Part shown: in pieces, positions 16,499-25,277 of the stretch
Position numbering within the stretch: position 1 is the first letter of the stretch
How the letters are laid out: each line of letters starts with the position of its first letter
NCBI GenBank assembly: GCA_000773965.1
Contig: JRUP01000008.1
Span: forward strand, 264,740 to 328,739
DNA from: Enterobacter cancerogenus
Lineage (GTDB): Bacteria > Pseudomonadota > Gammaproteobacteria > Enterobacterales > Enterobacteriaceae
Length of the DNA: 64,000 nucleotides
Reading direction: 5' to 3'
Program-made: the position numbers and the translations under genes
The notes under the pieces: model-generated
Databases searched by the model: none
The model's input: only the letters and a program-made list of their open reading frames with translations
What the model was told of the DNA's origin: nothing

Positions 16499-17563
16499 AT
16501 GCAACTGACAATGCGTTGGTTTGGTCCCAAAGAAGATAAAGTTTCGCTGGAATATATTCGCCAGGTGCCGGGTGTGCGTGGCGTAGTCGGCGCGCTGTAT
16601 GACGTGCCGGTCGGGGAAACCTGGCCGAAAGATAAGATTAAAGCATTGGTTGATCAGGTACATGCCGCCGGTCTGACGGTGGAAGTGATCGAGAGCGTCA
16701 ACATTCATGACGACATCAAGATCGGCCTGCCGAGCCGCGATCAATATATTGAGAACTACAAGCAGAGCATTCGTCACCTCGCTGAAGTCGGCGTGAAAGT
16801 GATCTGCTACAACTTCATGCCGGTATTTGACTGGATGAAGACCGACATGAACTACGTGCTGCCAGACGGCTCACTCACCATGGCGTTCGAGAAGAAAGGC
16901 ATCGATAAGAGCCTCGACGAAGTGGTGCAGGAAGTGTTGGGCAACTCAAACGGTTTCGCGTTGCCAGGCTGGGAGCCAGAGCGTCTGGCGAAAGTGCAGG
17001 ATCTGTTTGCGCAATACAAAGACGTTGACGACAACAAGCTGCGTGAAAACCTCGCTTACTTCCTGAAAGCGGTGATCCCGGTATGTGAAGAAGTGGGCGT
17101 GAAGATGGCGATCCATCCTGACGATCCACCGTACTCGATCTTCGGTCTGCCACGCATTGTGAAGAATCGCGAAGACCTCGACTGGATCTGTAACGTGGTG
17201 GATTCGGAGGCTAACGGCATCACGCTGTGTACCGGATCGATTGCGGAAGATCCGCAGAATGATGTGTACGGTATTCTGGCCGAGTTCTCACGTCGTAAAC
17301 GTATTCCGTTTGCGCACGTGCGTAACATCAAGATTATTCAGGACAAAGACTTCTACGAGTGCGCGCATCCTACTGAGTACGGCTCGCTGGATATGTACAA
17401 GGTGCTGCAATCGATGCACGACAACGGCTTCGATGGCTACATCCGTTCCGATCACGGCCGCTTTATCTGGGGCGAAACCGGACGTCCGGGCTACGGCTTG
17501 TATGATCGTGCGCTGGGCACCACTTACCTGATGGGTCTGTGGGAAGCGCTGGAAAAGCGCTAA
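16499..17563 (+). CDS. uxuA: Mannonate dehydratase (short form)
   Basis: A 354-residue UxuA-family enzyme that dehydrates D-mannonate to 2-keto-3-deoxy-gluconate. Conserved blocks: MRWFGP, VICYNFMPVFDWMKTDMNYVLPDGS, KLRENLAYFLKAVIPVCEEVGVKMAIHPDDPP, LCTGS, and the terminal SDHGR/GRPGYG. The ATG at 16499 has GGTGGA 7 bases upstream; an ATG at 16481 lacks one. It is about 40 residues shorter than E. coli UxuA (394), missing part of the middle insertion, like the Gram-positive-style forms. Divergent from the PTS/aldolase operon with shared control DNA; a normal uxuAB/uxaC context is missing. Confidence 0.92.
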   Translation: MQLTMRWFGPKEDKVSLEYIRQVPGVRGVVGALYDVPVGETWPKDKIKALVDQVHAAGLTVEVIESVNIHDDIKIGLPSRDQYIENYKQSIRHLAEVGVKVICYNFMPVFDWMKTDMNYVLPDGSLTMAFEKKGIDKSLDEVVQEVLGNSNGFALPGWEPERLAKVQDLFAQYKDVDDNKLRENLAYFLKAVIPVCEEVGVKMAIHPDDPPYSIFGLPRIVKNREDLDWICNVVDSEANGITLCTGSIAEDPQNDVYGILAEFSRRKRIPFAHVRNIKIIQDKDFYECAHPTEYGSLDMYKVLQSMHDNGFDGYIRSDHGRFIWGETGRPGYGLYDRALGTTYLMGLWEALEKR

Positions 17564-17578
17564 TTCACCCCGCCCTCC

Positions 17579-17605
17579 AGGCCGCTGATAACAGCGGCCT
17601 TTTTT
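17579..17605. terminator. Terminator between convergent uxuA and fabF-like genes
   Basis: AGGCCGCTG/CAGCGGCCT perfect 9-bp stem with ATAA loop and a T6 tail on the plus strand; likely ends uxuA and perhaps also the opposite operon. Confidence 0.88.
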
Positions 17606-17629
17606 ATTGCCGTCAGTCTTCCCAGCACG

Positions 17630-18904
17630 TTAACGGAAAACCTCATCCCAACCCTTAAACAGCAGGCTGGCATTCACGCCGCCGAAGCCAAAGCCGTTCG
17701 ACAGCACATACTGCATCGCCATCGGCTGTGGTTTCAGCGCCACCAGGTTCAGCCCGGCAGCGGCTTCATCGGGATGCAGCAGATTGAGCGTGGGCGGTGC
17801 GATTTGATCGCGCAGTGCCAGGATCGAGAAGATCGCCTCCACGCCGCCCGCAGCGCCCAGCAGATGCCCGGTGGCAGATTTGGTCGAGGTGATCGCCACA
17901 TTGCTGCCGGCAAACAACGTGCGGATTGCTGCCAGCTCACCTTTATCGCCTACCGGCGTGGAGGTGGCATGGGCATTGATATGCTGCACCTCTGCTGGGG
18001 TGATGCCCGCCTGCGCCAGCGCGGTTTCCATCGCACGGCGCGCACCCTCTCCGGTTTCCGGACCGGCGGTGAGATGATAGGCATCGGCACTGGTGCCATA
18101 GCCAACTAACTCCGCCAGCGGTGTCGCACCGCGTGCCTGTGCATGTTCCAGAGATTCAATCACCAGCAGACCCGCGCCCTCACCCATTACAAAGCCATCG
18201 CGGTCACGATCAAACGGACGAGATGCCTGTTCAGGGTGATCGTTAAATCCGCCTGACATCGCTTTCGCAGCCGCAAAGCCCGCCAGACTGACGCGATGGA
18301 TTGCCGCTTCGGTGCCGCCGCACAGCGCGATGTCCGCCTCGCCGCTGCGGATCAATCGTGCCGCATCGCCAATCGCCTGCGCACCCGCCGCGCACGCCGT
18401 GACAGGGGCGCCAATCGGGCCGCGAAAACCGTGGGCAATCGACACATGTCCCGCCGCCAGATTGGCGAGGAAAGAGGGAATGGTAAATGGCGATAAACGA
18501 CGCGGGCCGCGATTGGCGGTGGTTTCAACCGCGTTGGCAATTTCGTTGAAACCACCAATGCCAGTGGCGATCACCGTCGCGGTGCGCTGGCGACCTGCCT
18601 CATCCTGCGGGAACCAGTTGGCTTGCGTCAGCGCTTCTTGCGCCGCCACCAGCGCAAACTCAATAAAGCGATCCATTTTTTTGCGATCTTTTGGCGCGAT
18701 CACGCGCTCGGGATCGAAGCCATGCTGCGGATCTTGATCCAGCGTGGGCACTTGGCCCGCCACTTTGCAGCTGATGTCCTGCACCATCTCGTCCGGTAAG
18801 GCGCTGATCCCCGATTTTCCCGCCAGCAGTGACTGCCACACCGCTTCCGTGCCGCAACCGAGCGGGGAAACCATCCCCATACCTGTAATCACAATACGTT
18901 TCAT
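17630..18904 (-). CDS. Accessory beta-ketoacyl-ACP synthase II (FabF paralogue)
   Basis: A 424-residue KASII with an intact Cys-His-His catalytic set: Cys171 (VTACAAGA), His312 (INAHATSTPVGD), Lys342 and His347 (TKSATGHLLGAAGG). It condenses malonyl-ACP with an acyl-enzyme in fatty-acid elongation. It is not next to fabD/fabG/acpP, but is the last gene of an operon with a tripartite efflux pump, 10 bases after the pump gene with its own GGAG. This context suggests a duplicate, possibly inhibitor-insensitive, target. An enzyme making a specialised lipid that the pump exports is the alternative. Confidence 0.92.
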   Translation of the reverse strand: MKRIVITGMGMVSPLGCGTEAVWQSLLAGKSGISALPDEMVQDISCKVAGQVPTLDQDPQHGFDPERVIAPKDRKKMDRFIEFALVAAQEALTQANWFPQDEAGRQRTATVIATGIGGFNEIANAVETTANRGPRRLSPFTIPSFLANLAAGHVSIAHGFRGPIGAPVTACAAGAQAIGDAARLIRSGEADIALCGGTEAAIHRVSLAGFAAAKAMSGGFNDHPEQASRPFDRDRDGFVMGEGAGLLVIESLEHAQARGATPLAELVGYGTSADAYHLTAGPETGEGARRAMETALAQAGITPAEVQHINAHATSTPVGDKGELAAIRTLFAGSNVAITSTKSATGHLLGAAGGVEAIFSILALRDQIAPPTLNLLHPDEAAAGLNLVALKPQPMAMQYVLSNGFGFGGVNASLLFKGWDEVFR

Positions 18905-18914
18905 CGATAACTCC

Positions 18915-20471
18915 TTAAGCTGCGGGCTTTTTCATCAAAGGCACCAGCAGAGCAGCGATACAAAATCCGACCATGATCAGCCAGAATGCGTCCGAAAAAG
19001 CCTGCGTGCGTGCCTCGCGCAGGGTGAGTGAAGCCAGCGATTGCAGCGCCGCCGTGTGCGCCGCATCCGGGCTGAGTCCGTTAAACATCAGGGCTGCGGT
19101 GCGCGATTGCAGATAGTCGCCCAAGGACAAACTGGCACTGTTGAGGTGATCCGCCAGGCGGCTGAAGTGCAGATTGGTGCGGTCATTGAGCACGGTGCCG
19201 CACAGCGCAATGCCGATGGCACCACCGAGATTACGCATCAGATTAAACAGTCCTGAGGCTAATTTTAGTCGCGCGGGTGGCAAGCTGCCGAGCGTCAGCG
19301 TCACGGTGGGCGCCACCGCAAACTGCTGCGCCATGCCGCGAAACGCCTGCGGGAACAGCAGCTCTTTGGCACCCCAGTCGTGGGTGATCGGCACAAAGAA
19401 AAACATCGATACACCAAAACTCGTCAGGCCAAACGCCAGCAAAATGCGCAGATCGACGCGGTTCGCCAGCCAGGCATAAAGCGGGATCGACAGGATCTGA
19501 AAAATGCCGGTGGAGAAGATCGCCAACCCGATCTCCAGCGCACTAAAGCCGCGCACCTGGCTGAGAAACAGCGGCGTGAGATAGATGGTGGCGAAGATCC
19601 CCACGCCAGCCATAAACGAGAAATAACAGCCGAGGCTAAAGCCTGGATCTTTTAACGCGCGCAGATCCATGATCGGCTTGGCGTGGTTTAGCGTGCGGAA
19701 GATAAACAGCACGCCACACAGCAATGCGATCCAGCCCGTGGTGGTGATAGTACTGTCGTCAAACCAACCCCAGCGCGGCCCCTCTTCCAGGGTGTACTCC
19801 AGACAGCCCAATGATAGCGCCAGCAAGACAATGCTGAAGTAATCCGCACCGCGCAGTAACTCGGGATTCGGCGAGTCGATCCTGACCAGCAGCGGCACCG
19901 CGATGGCGATGTAGATGCCGGGGATAATGTTGATGTAAAACAGCCAGTGCCAGCTGAAGTTATCGGTGATCCAACCGCCGACCGTGGGCCCTAGCGTCGG
20001 GGCTAATGAGGCCAGCGCCCCCACGGTGGCAGCCGCAATCACTCGCTGCTTACCCTGGAAAAAGGCAAAGGCGGTAGTGAACACCAGTGGAATCATTGAG
20101 CCGCCCGCCAATCCCTGCAAGGCGCGAAAGGCGATCATGCTCTGAATATTCCACGCCCAGGCGCACAGCAAGCTCATTACCGTAAATCCGCAGGCAGAGA
20201 CGGCAAACAGCCAGCGCGTTGACATCACGCTCGCCAGCCAGCCGGAAAGCGGAATAATGATGATTTCCGCGATCAGGTAGCTGGTTTGCACCCACACGGT
20301 TTCATCATCTCCCGCCGACAAACCGCCGCCGATATCCCGCAACGAGGCGGAGACAATCTGGATATCCAGCAAGGCGATAAACATGCCGATGCACATGGTG
20401 GCAAAGGCGAACACCTTCTTGCTGACCGGCATCTCCGCCGGTGCCATCAGCGGTGCAGCCACGCTGCTCAT
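18915..20471 (-). CDS. DHA2-family MFS drug transporter (EmrB-like)
   Basis: 518 residues with about 14 hydrophobic segments. DHA2 landmarks are ALLDIQIVSASLRDIGGGLSAG, the loop-2 motif GWLASVMSTRWLF and motif C-like LAPTLGPTVGGWITDNFSWHWLFYIN. It pumps hydrophobic compounds across the inner membrane using the proton gradient, with the HlyD partner spanning the periplasm. Its ATG overlaps the emrA-like stop by four bases (ATGA). No outer-membrane channel is encoded locally, so TolC is the presumed partner. Confidence 0.9.
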   Translation of the reverse strand: MSSVAAPLMAPAEMPVSKKVFAFATMCIGMFIALLDIQIVSASLRDIGGGLSAGDDETVWVQTSYLIAEIIIIPLSGWLASVMSTRWLFAVSACGFTVMSLLCAWAWNIQSMIAFRALQGLAGGSMIPLVFTTAFAFFQGKQRVIAAATVGALASLAPTLGPTVGGWITDNFSWHWLFYINIIPGIYIAIAVPLLVRIDSPNPELLRGADYFSIVLLALSLGCLEYTLEEGPRWGWFDDSTITTTGWIALLCGVLFIFRTLNHAKPIMDLRALKDPGFSLGCYFSFMAGVGIFATIYLTPLFLSQVRGFSALEIGLAIFSTGIFQILSIPLYAWLANRVDLRILLAFGLTSFGVSMFFFVPITHDWGAKELLFPQAFRGMAQQFAVAPTVTLTLGSLPPARLKLASGLFNLMRNLGGAIGIALCGTVLNDRTNLHFSRLADHLNSASLSLGDYLQSRTAALMFNGLSPDAAHTAALQSLASLTLREARTQAFSDAFWLIMVGFCIAALLVPLMKKPAA

Positions 20472-21508
20472 CGCGCGCTTCTCTCATCCACCGTCACCGT
20501 GACGGAAAGACCAGGGCGTAACAGACCCAGCACCGCCGCGTCGCCGTCCAGCACAATGCGCACCGGCACGCGCTGGACAATTTTGGTGAAGTTGCCAGTG
20601 GCGTTTTCTGCCGGAAGAATGCTGAAGCGTGAACCGGTGGCTGGCGACAGGCTGCCAACGTGGCCATTAAAGGTGCGACCGGGTAACACGTCCGCGACGA
20701 TGCGAGCCACCTGCCCCGGCTTCATATTGGCCAGCTGGCTCTCTTTGAAGTTGGCATCGATCCACAGCCCTTGCGCAGGTACCAGCGACAGTAGCTGCGT
20801 GCCGCTGCTGACATAAGAACCTGACCAGGCGCGACGATTGCCCACCACACCATCAAAGGGAGCGCGGATTTCAGTGTATTCAAGATTGAGCTTAGCCATC
20901 GCCAGCCCCGCTTGAGCCTGAGTTAAGGCGGCTTTGGCCTGCTGCTCACGGGCATCCAGCACCTGCAACTGGCGCTCGGCAACGGTTTTGTCGGCACGGG
21001 TTTTGCTCTCTTCGGCCATCGCCTGATGGTAATCGGCCTGAGCATGATCGCGGATCTGCTGGGATACCGCAGAGCTGCTGGCCAGCGCACTGTAGCGGCG
21101 CTGATCCGAGGTGGTTTTCAGTGTTACCGCCTGCGCTGCCAGCAGAGAGGCGTGCGTGCCCGCAATAGTGGCAAGTTGCAGCTGGCGCGTGGCGGCGATA
21201 TCGCTTAACGCGGCCTGCTGTGCGGCCACTTCCCCCATTGCCTGATCCACCGCCGCCAGGTAATCACGGTTATCCAACTGCACCAGCAGATCGCCCTTTT
21301 TCACCTCTGCGTTGTCCTGCACCGCCAGCGTGTGGATGTAGCCCGACACTTTGGCGGAGATGGCACTGATATCTGCGCCAACATAGGCATCATCGGTCGA
21401 AGGCATAAAGCGCGCGGTGTGCCACCAGTAGTAGCCATAACCTGCCGCCGCTACACCGCCGATTGCCACTGCCAGCAGCAGAGCGGATTTTTTGCGCGTG
21501 CGGGTCAT
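20468..21508 (-). CDS. HlyD-family membrane-fusion protein (EmrA-like)
   Basis: 346 residues: a single N-terminal membrane anchor (SALLLAVAIGGVAAAGYGYYW), a biotinyl-lipoyl half (DISAISAKVSGYIHTLAVQDNAEVKKGDLLVQLD), a long coiled-coil hairpin (about 85-200, rich in Ala/Gln/Leu), and the second lipoyl half (LNLEYTEIRAPFDGVVGNR). This is the periplasmic adaptor of the pump encoded next to it. Translationally coupled (ATGA) to the regulator upstream and the transporter downstream. Confidence 0.92.
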   Translation of the reverse strand: MTRTRKKSALLLAVAIGGVAAAGYGYYWWHTARFMPSTDDAYVGADISAISAKVSGYIHTLAVQDNAEVKKGDLLVQLDNRDYLAAVDQAMGEVAAQQAALSDIAATRQLQLATIAGTHASLLAAQAVTLKTTSDQRRYSALASSSAVSQQIRDHAQADYHQAMAEESKTRADKTVAERQLQVLDAREQQAKAALTQAQAGLAMAKLNLEYTEIRAPFDGVVGNRRAWSGSYVSSGTQLLSLVPAQGLWIDANFKESQLANMKPGQVARIVADVLPGRTFNGHVGSLSPATGSRFSILPAENATGNFTKIVQRVPVRIVLDGDAAVLGLLRPGLSVTVTVDERSAR

Positions 21509-22047
21509 GGCTGTTTCTCTGTAACAGGCGGAGAGAATTTCAGCGTGCTGTCACCCGCGCGTTTTTTCTGCAAATAATCATGGCGATAGTGCATGATCGG
21601 CGCCGCTGCCGGGCCGGGCACCATTTGGTATTTATCGCTGGTGAGCGGTTGGCCGTTTTCGCTATCGACCAGCTGCGGTTTCACTGGACGCTGGGTGGCG
21701 GTTTCCACCAGCTGCATCTGCCTTCCTTCCGGTGAGAAGTGGGTGCTGCCCCACTCGGCCAGCGCCAGGATAACGCCACGCAAATCACGTCCGGCGGGCG
21801 TAAGGTGATATTCGAAGCGCATCGGCGTGGTGCTGTAACACACCTTTTCCAGCAAACCATCTTCCACCAGCTCTTTCAGGCGGCGCGACAGGATGTTCGG
21901 CGCCACGCCGCTGTTTTTCTGGAATTCGTCAAAACGGGTAAAACCGGCCAGCGCATCGCGCATGATTAGCATGCTCCAGCCATCGCCGACACGGCCAAGG
22001 CTGCGCGCAATCGGGCAGGCCATTTGATAGAGCGGTTCGTTTTTCAT
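21505..22047 (-). CDS. HxlR-family regulator of the pump/fabF operon
   Basis: 180 residues from the ATG at 22047. The HxlR signature is MACPIARSLGRVGDGWSMLIMRDALAGFTRFDEFQKNSGVAPNILSRRLKELVEDGLLEK, with a redox- or ligand-sensing cysteine near the N-terminus. It is first in the operon and probably autoregulates through a palindrome about 60 bases upstream. An upstream in-frame ATG (22080) would add 11 unconserved residues. Confidence 0.9.
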   Translation of the reverse strand: MKNEPLYQMACPIARSLGRVGDGWSMLIMRDALAGFTRFDEFQKNSGVAPNILSRRLKELVEDGLLEKVCYSTTPMRFEYHLTPAGRDLRGVILALAEWGSTHFSPEGRQMQLVETATQRPVKPQLVDSENGQPLTSDKYQMVPGPAAAPIMHYRHDYLQKKRAGDSTLKFSPPVTEKQP

Positions 22048-22104
22048 GGTGGGTATTCCGCAGAGGATCTTATACGGCATACTGTTGCAGAGTGACTATC
22101 ATTT

Positions 22105-22119
22105 TGCAAGTGACTTGCA
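22105..22119. promoter_or_regulatory. Candidate HxlR operator
   Basis: TGCAAGTGACTTGCA is a perfect inverted repeat with 7-base arms around a central G, in the upstream region of the HxlR-emrAB-fabF operon. Role inferred from symmetry and position. Confidence 0.6.
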
Positions 22120-22213
22120 TAATGAAAGCAAGGAGTGTTCATTGTGGAGCGAGAACTTGCCAAAAAAAACGGCAGCCACACTGGGCTGCCGTTTCATCAC
22201 AACTTAGCAATAT

Positions 22214-22906
22214 CTAGGTGCGCACGCGCAGCGCCGCCTCAATCTTGTCAGCGATCTTAGTGACCACATAAGCAATCACCATGTAGAACACCACCGCAAT
22301 CAGGAAGGCTTCGAGGTAGTAGAAATTCAGCGCCGCCGTCAACTGCGCCTGGGCAAAGATATCCACCACTTCAATCGCAAATGCCAGTGACAGGGCTTTC
22401 ATGATCACCATAAACGCATTCGCCAGGTCGGGGATCGCCGCCACAATAATCTGCGGGAACATCACCCGACGGAACAGCTGTCCACCGCTGTAGCCGAGCG
22501 ACAAAGCGGCATCGGATTGTCCACTGTCGAACGAGTTCAGCGCGCCTTTCCACACCTCGGCCTGGAATGCCGCGACACAGGCACTCAGCGCCACAATGAT
22601 GATCACCCAGTTCGGCAGTGAATGGGCATTCACCTCGACGCCAAACAGCGTGGCAACAAAGTGCAGCGCCGGTGGCAAGCCGTAATAGGCGAGGAAAATC
22701 ACCACCACCATCGGCACGCCTTTGAAGGCGATTTTGTAGGTGATCACCAGCTGGCGCAGCACTGGAATGCGGCGATGTTCGATAAAGGCAAACAACCCGC
22801 CCAACAGCGTCGAACAGATAAACACCGTCACCGCCATCAGCAGCGTCACCGGTACCGCATCGAGAATGCTCCAGAAATCCGGCAGCAAAACCTCAGCATC
22901 AAACAT
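22214..22906 (-). CDS. Polar amino-acid-type ABC transporter permease (second)
   Basis: A 230-residue inner-membrane protein of the HisM/ArtM/GlnP type: about five hydrophobic segments and the ATPase-contact EAA region (EVWKGALNSFDSGQSDAALSLGYSGGQLFRRVMFPQ). It would form a heterodimer with the permease encoded 16 bases upstream. Last gene of the seven-gene operon. Confidence 0.9.
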   Translation of the reverse strand: MFDAEVLLPDFWSILDAVPVTLLMAVTVFICSTLLGGLFAFIEHRRIPVLRQLVITYKIAFKGVPMVVVIFLAYYGLPPALHFVATLFGVEVNAHSLPNWVIIIVALSACVAAFQAEVWKGALNSFDSGQSDAALSLGYSGGQLFRRVMFPQIIVAAIPDLANAFMVIMKALSLAFAIEVVDIFAQAQLTAALNFYYLEAFLIAVVFYMVIAYVVTKIADKIEAALRVRT

Positions 22907-22922
22907 GGTTTGTCTCCCCGAC

Positions 22923-23627
22923 TCAGACGCTGGTGGTGAACTTCACGCGTGGTGCAGACTTCGAGCTGTACTTCGCATGACGTTGTTCAAAGAAGCGAAT
23001 AACCAGCCACGCTACACCGCACAGCAGTGAATAGAGCACGGCCAACACCAGATAGGTGCCGAACTGATACTGGTTGTAATCGCGTTCCATAATCAGGTGC
23101 GCGGTCGCCATCACATCTGCCGCACCGATGTACATCACCAGCGCCACGTTATGAATCAGATAGATAATCGCATTGCCGTAGCCCGGCAGCGCAAAGTGCA
23201 CCGCCTGCGGGCCAATCACCCGCAGCATTTTCTGGCGGAAGCTGTAGCCAAGGCTGTCGGTGGCATCGTGCTGACCCCGTTCCACCGCAAGGTATGCCGG
23301 GCGCATCACTTCCGACAAATAACCGCCGTGATACAGGCTCAGGCCGATCATCGCCGCCACATTGGCGGTAAAGAAGTCACCAAGGCCGAAATTATCGGTG
23401 ATCAGCGGCATGCCGTAGAAGGCCACAAACAGCTGCAGCACCACGGGCACGCTGCGCGCATAGGAAACATAGAGATCGGCCAGCTGGCTGATCACGGGAA
23501 TACGGCGCACGCGAAAAACGGTGGCGATCAGCGCCAGAAAGAACCCGGCAATCATCGCCACAAACATGATGCCGAGCGTCAGTGGCAGCGCCGACAGCAG
23601 TTCTGGAATCATGGAGGATAGATTCAC
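22923..23627 (-). CDS. Polar amino-acid-type ABC transporter permease (first)
   Basis: A 234-residue paralogue of the downstream permease. It has membrane segments (LTLGIMFVAMIAGFFLALIATVF) and the EAA-loop block (EVMRPAYLAVERGQHDATDSLGYSFRQKMLRVIGPQ). It pairs with the other permease to make the channel of the importer. Confidence 0.9.
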   Translation of the reverse strand: MNLSSMIPELLSALPLTLGIMFVAMIAGFFLALIATVFRVRRIPVISQLADLYVSYARSVPVVLQLFVAFYGMPLITDNFGLGDFFTANVAAMIGLSLYHGGYLSEVMRPAYLAVERGQHDATDSLGYSFRQKMLRVIGPQAVHFALPGYGNAIIYLIHNVALVMYIGAADVMATAHLIMERDYNQYQFGTYLVLAVLYSLLCGVAWLVIRFFEQRHAKYSSKSAPRVKFTTSV

Positions 23628-23691
23628 GGTGAAACACTCCTGCTAAAAAGGACAGCATGCGCCCGGCTCAGCACCGGGCGCAGTGAATCTA

Positions 23692-24507
23692 TTACTTCAT
23701 GTACTTAGTGACTTCTTCGCCAAACCACTTCTGCGCCAGCTTATCCAGCGTGCCGTCGTCTTTCAGTTCTTTCAGCGCTTTGTTCACATCATCGTTCAGG
23801 GCCTGGTTTTCGGCAGAACGGTGGATCAGCACATAGGTGTTGTTGATCACCACCGGCTCACTGGCTTTGATCGCCAGCTTCTGATTGTCGATCACCGTCT
23901 GCTCACCGAGGTTTGAAGGCAGGATCAGCGCATCGTATTTCCCGTTCTGCACTTCTTTCAGGCGATCCGGGTAAGGCACACCGGCGCTGGACGCTTTGAT
24001 GGTGATTTTGTCGTTCGGGTTATCCTGCTGCCACTGGGTGACGAACTTATACACGCCGCCGCCTGCGGTCACTGGCACGATATTCTTGCCGACCAGATCT
24101 TTCATGCCGTTGATATTGCTATCGCTGCGGCTGTAGATCTTCATCAGGCTGGCACCGATCGGTGCATCCGGGATCAGGAACTGTTTGCTGCGCGCTGGCG
24201 CTTTGTAGTAACCGCCGGTCGCCATGTCGTACTTGCCAGTGACCAGGCCGGTTTCCTGCGCGATATCCGCCGCGCCTTCCATCACGAATTTGTACTGTGG
24301 CAGTTTGGCGTTGATGGCTTTCAGCACGTCCGGCTCGTAACCCTCAGGTTCGTGACCGATCGCGCCCCATGACAGCGGTTTGGATTCCGCAGCGGTGGCG
24401 ATTTTGATGGTGCGTACCGCGTCAGCAAAGCTGTTACCGCTGATCAGGGCCAGGGCGATGATACCAGGCGCGGCCAGGCGACGTAATGTGGTTTTGATTG
24501 CAGGCAT
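23692..24507 (-). CDS. Periplasmic substrate-binding protein, amino-acid type
   Basis: 271 residues with a Sec signal peptide (RRLAAPGIIALALISGNSFA). The type-2 periplasmic fold (SBP_bac_3) shows in IKIATAAESKPLSWG, GYEPDVLKAINAKL, TGKYDMATGGYYKAPARSKQF and the C-terminal LKELKDDGTLDKLAQKWFGEEV. It delivers a small polar ligand to the permeases downstream. The usual EL/FAxEG start is altered (TAAESKPLSWGAIG), so the ligand may not be a standard amino acid. Confidence 0.9.
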   Translation of the reverse strand: MPAIKTTLRRLAAPGIIALALISGNSFADAVRTIKIATAAESKPLSWGAIGHEPEGYEPDVLKAINAKLPQYKFVMEGAADIAQETGLVTGKYDMATGGYYKAPARSKQFLIPDAPIGASLMKIYSRSDSNINGMKDLVGKNIVPVTAGGGVYKFVTQWQQDNPNDKITIKASSAGVPYPDRLKEVQNGKYDALILPSNLGEQTVIDNQKLAIKASEPVVINNTYVLIHRSAENQALNDDVNKALKELKDDGTLDKLAQKWFGEEVTKYMK

Positions 24508-24527
24508 GTCTTTGATTCCTTTAATTA

Positions 24528-25265
24528 TTAGAATGCTCGTTCTGAACTGAGGAACTGTGCAAGGCGCGGCAGGGTTGGGTTATCAAACATCTCTGCCGGA
24601 CTGCCCTGCGCGGCCACGACACCTTGATCCATAAACACGATGCGATTCGAAATGCTTTTCGCGAACTGCATCTCATGCGTCACCAGCAGCGAGGTAATGC
24701 CGGATGACGCCACGTCTTTAATCACTTTCAGCACTTCACCCACCAGCTCAGGATCGAGCGATGAGGTCGGTTCATCAAACAGCATCACATCCGGACGCAC
24801 CGCCAAAGCACGGGCGATACCGGTACGCTGTAACTGGCCGCCAGACAGTTGCGACGGATAGTGATCGAGCTTGGCACCCAGACCCACACGCTCCAGCTCC
24901 TGCACGGCGATGTCGCGCGCTTGCTGTTTGGTTTTACGCTGGATGACGATCAGCGGATCCATCACGTTTTCCAGCACCGTCATGTTTTTGAACACGTTAA
25001 ACTGCTGGAACACCATGGCGGTGCGCAAGCGGATCGCCTGGATCGCCGCTTTATCCGGTGACTGGTAATCCATGCGGATCTGATCCAGCTGAATCGTCCC
25101 GGCTGACGGCTTCGCCAGATAGTTGATGCAGCGCAGCAGTGTGGTTTTCCCGGTGCCGCTTGGCCCGATGATCGATACCACATCGCCGCGTTTTACCGAC
25201 AAATCAACCCCTTTCAGAATCGGATTGCTGCCGTAAGAGAGCGTAATATTGTTGAGTTCTAACAT
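24528..25265 (-). CDS. ABC transporter ATP-binding subunit, amino-acid type
   Basis: A 245-residue GlnQ/HisP-like ATPase. Walker A is IIGPSGTGKTT, the signature LSGGQLQRTGIARAL, Walker B VMLFDEPTSSLDPELV, and the switch His is in LLVTHEM. The signature carries T where GlnQ-type proteins usually have R or V. It powers the importer formed with the two downstream permeases. Confidence 0.93.
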   Translation of the reverse strand: MLELNNITLSYGSNPILKGVDLSVKRGDVVSIIGPSGTGKTTLLRCINYLAKPSAGTIQLDQIRMDYQSPDKAAIQAIRLRTAMVFQQFNVFKNMTVLENVMDPLIVIQRKTKQQARDIAVQELERVGLGAKLDHYPSQLSGGQLQRTGIARALAVRPDVMLFDEPTSSLDPELVGEVLKVIKDVASSGITSLLVTHEMQFAKSISNRIVFMDQGVVAAQGSPAEMFDNPTLPRLAQFLSSERAF

Positions 25266-25277
25266 CCGCTGCAGCCC

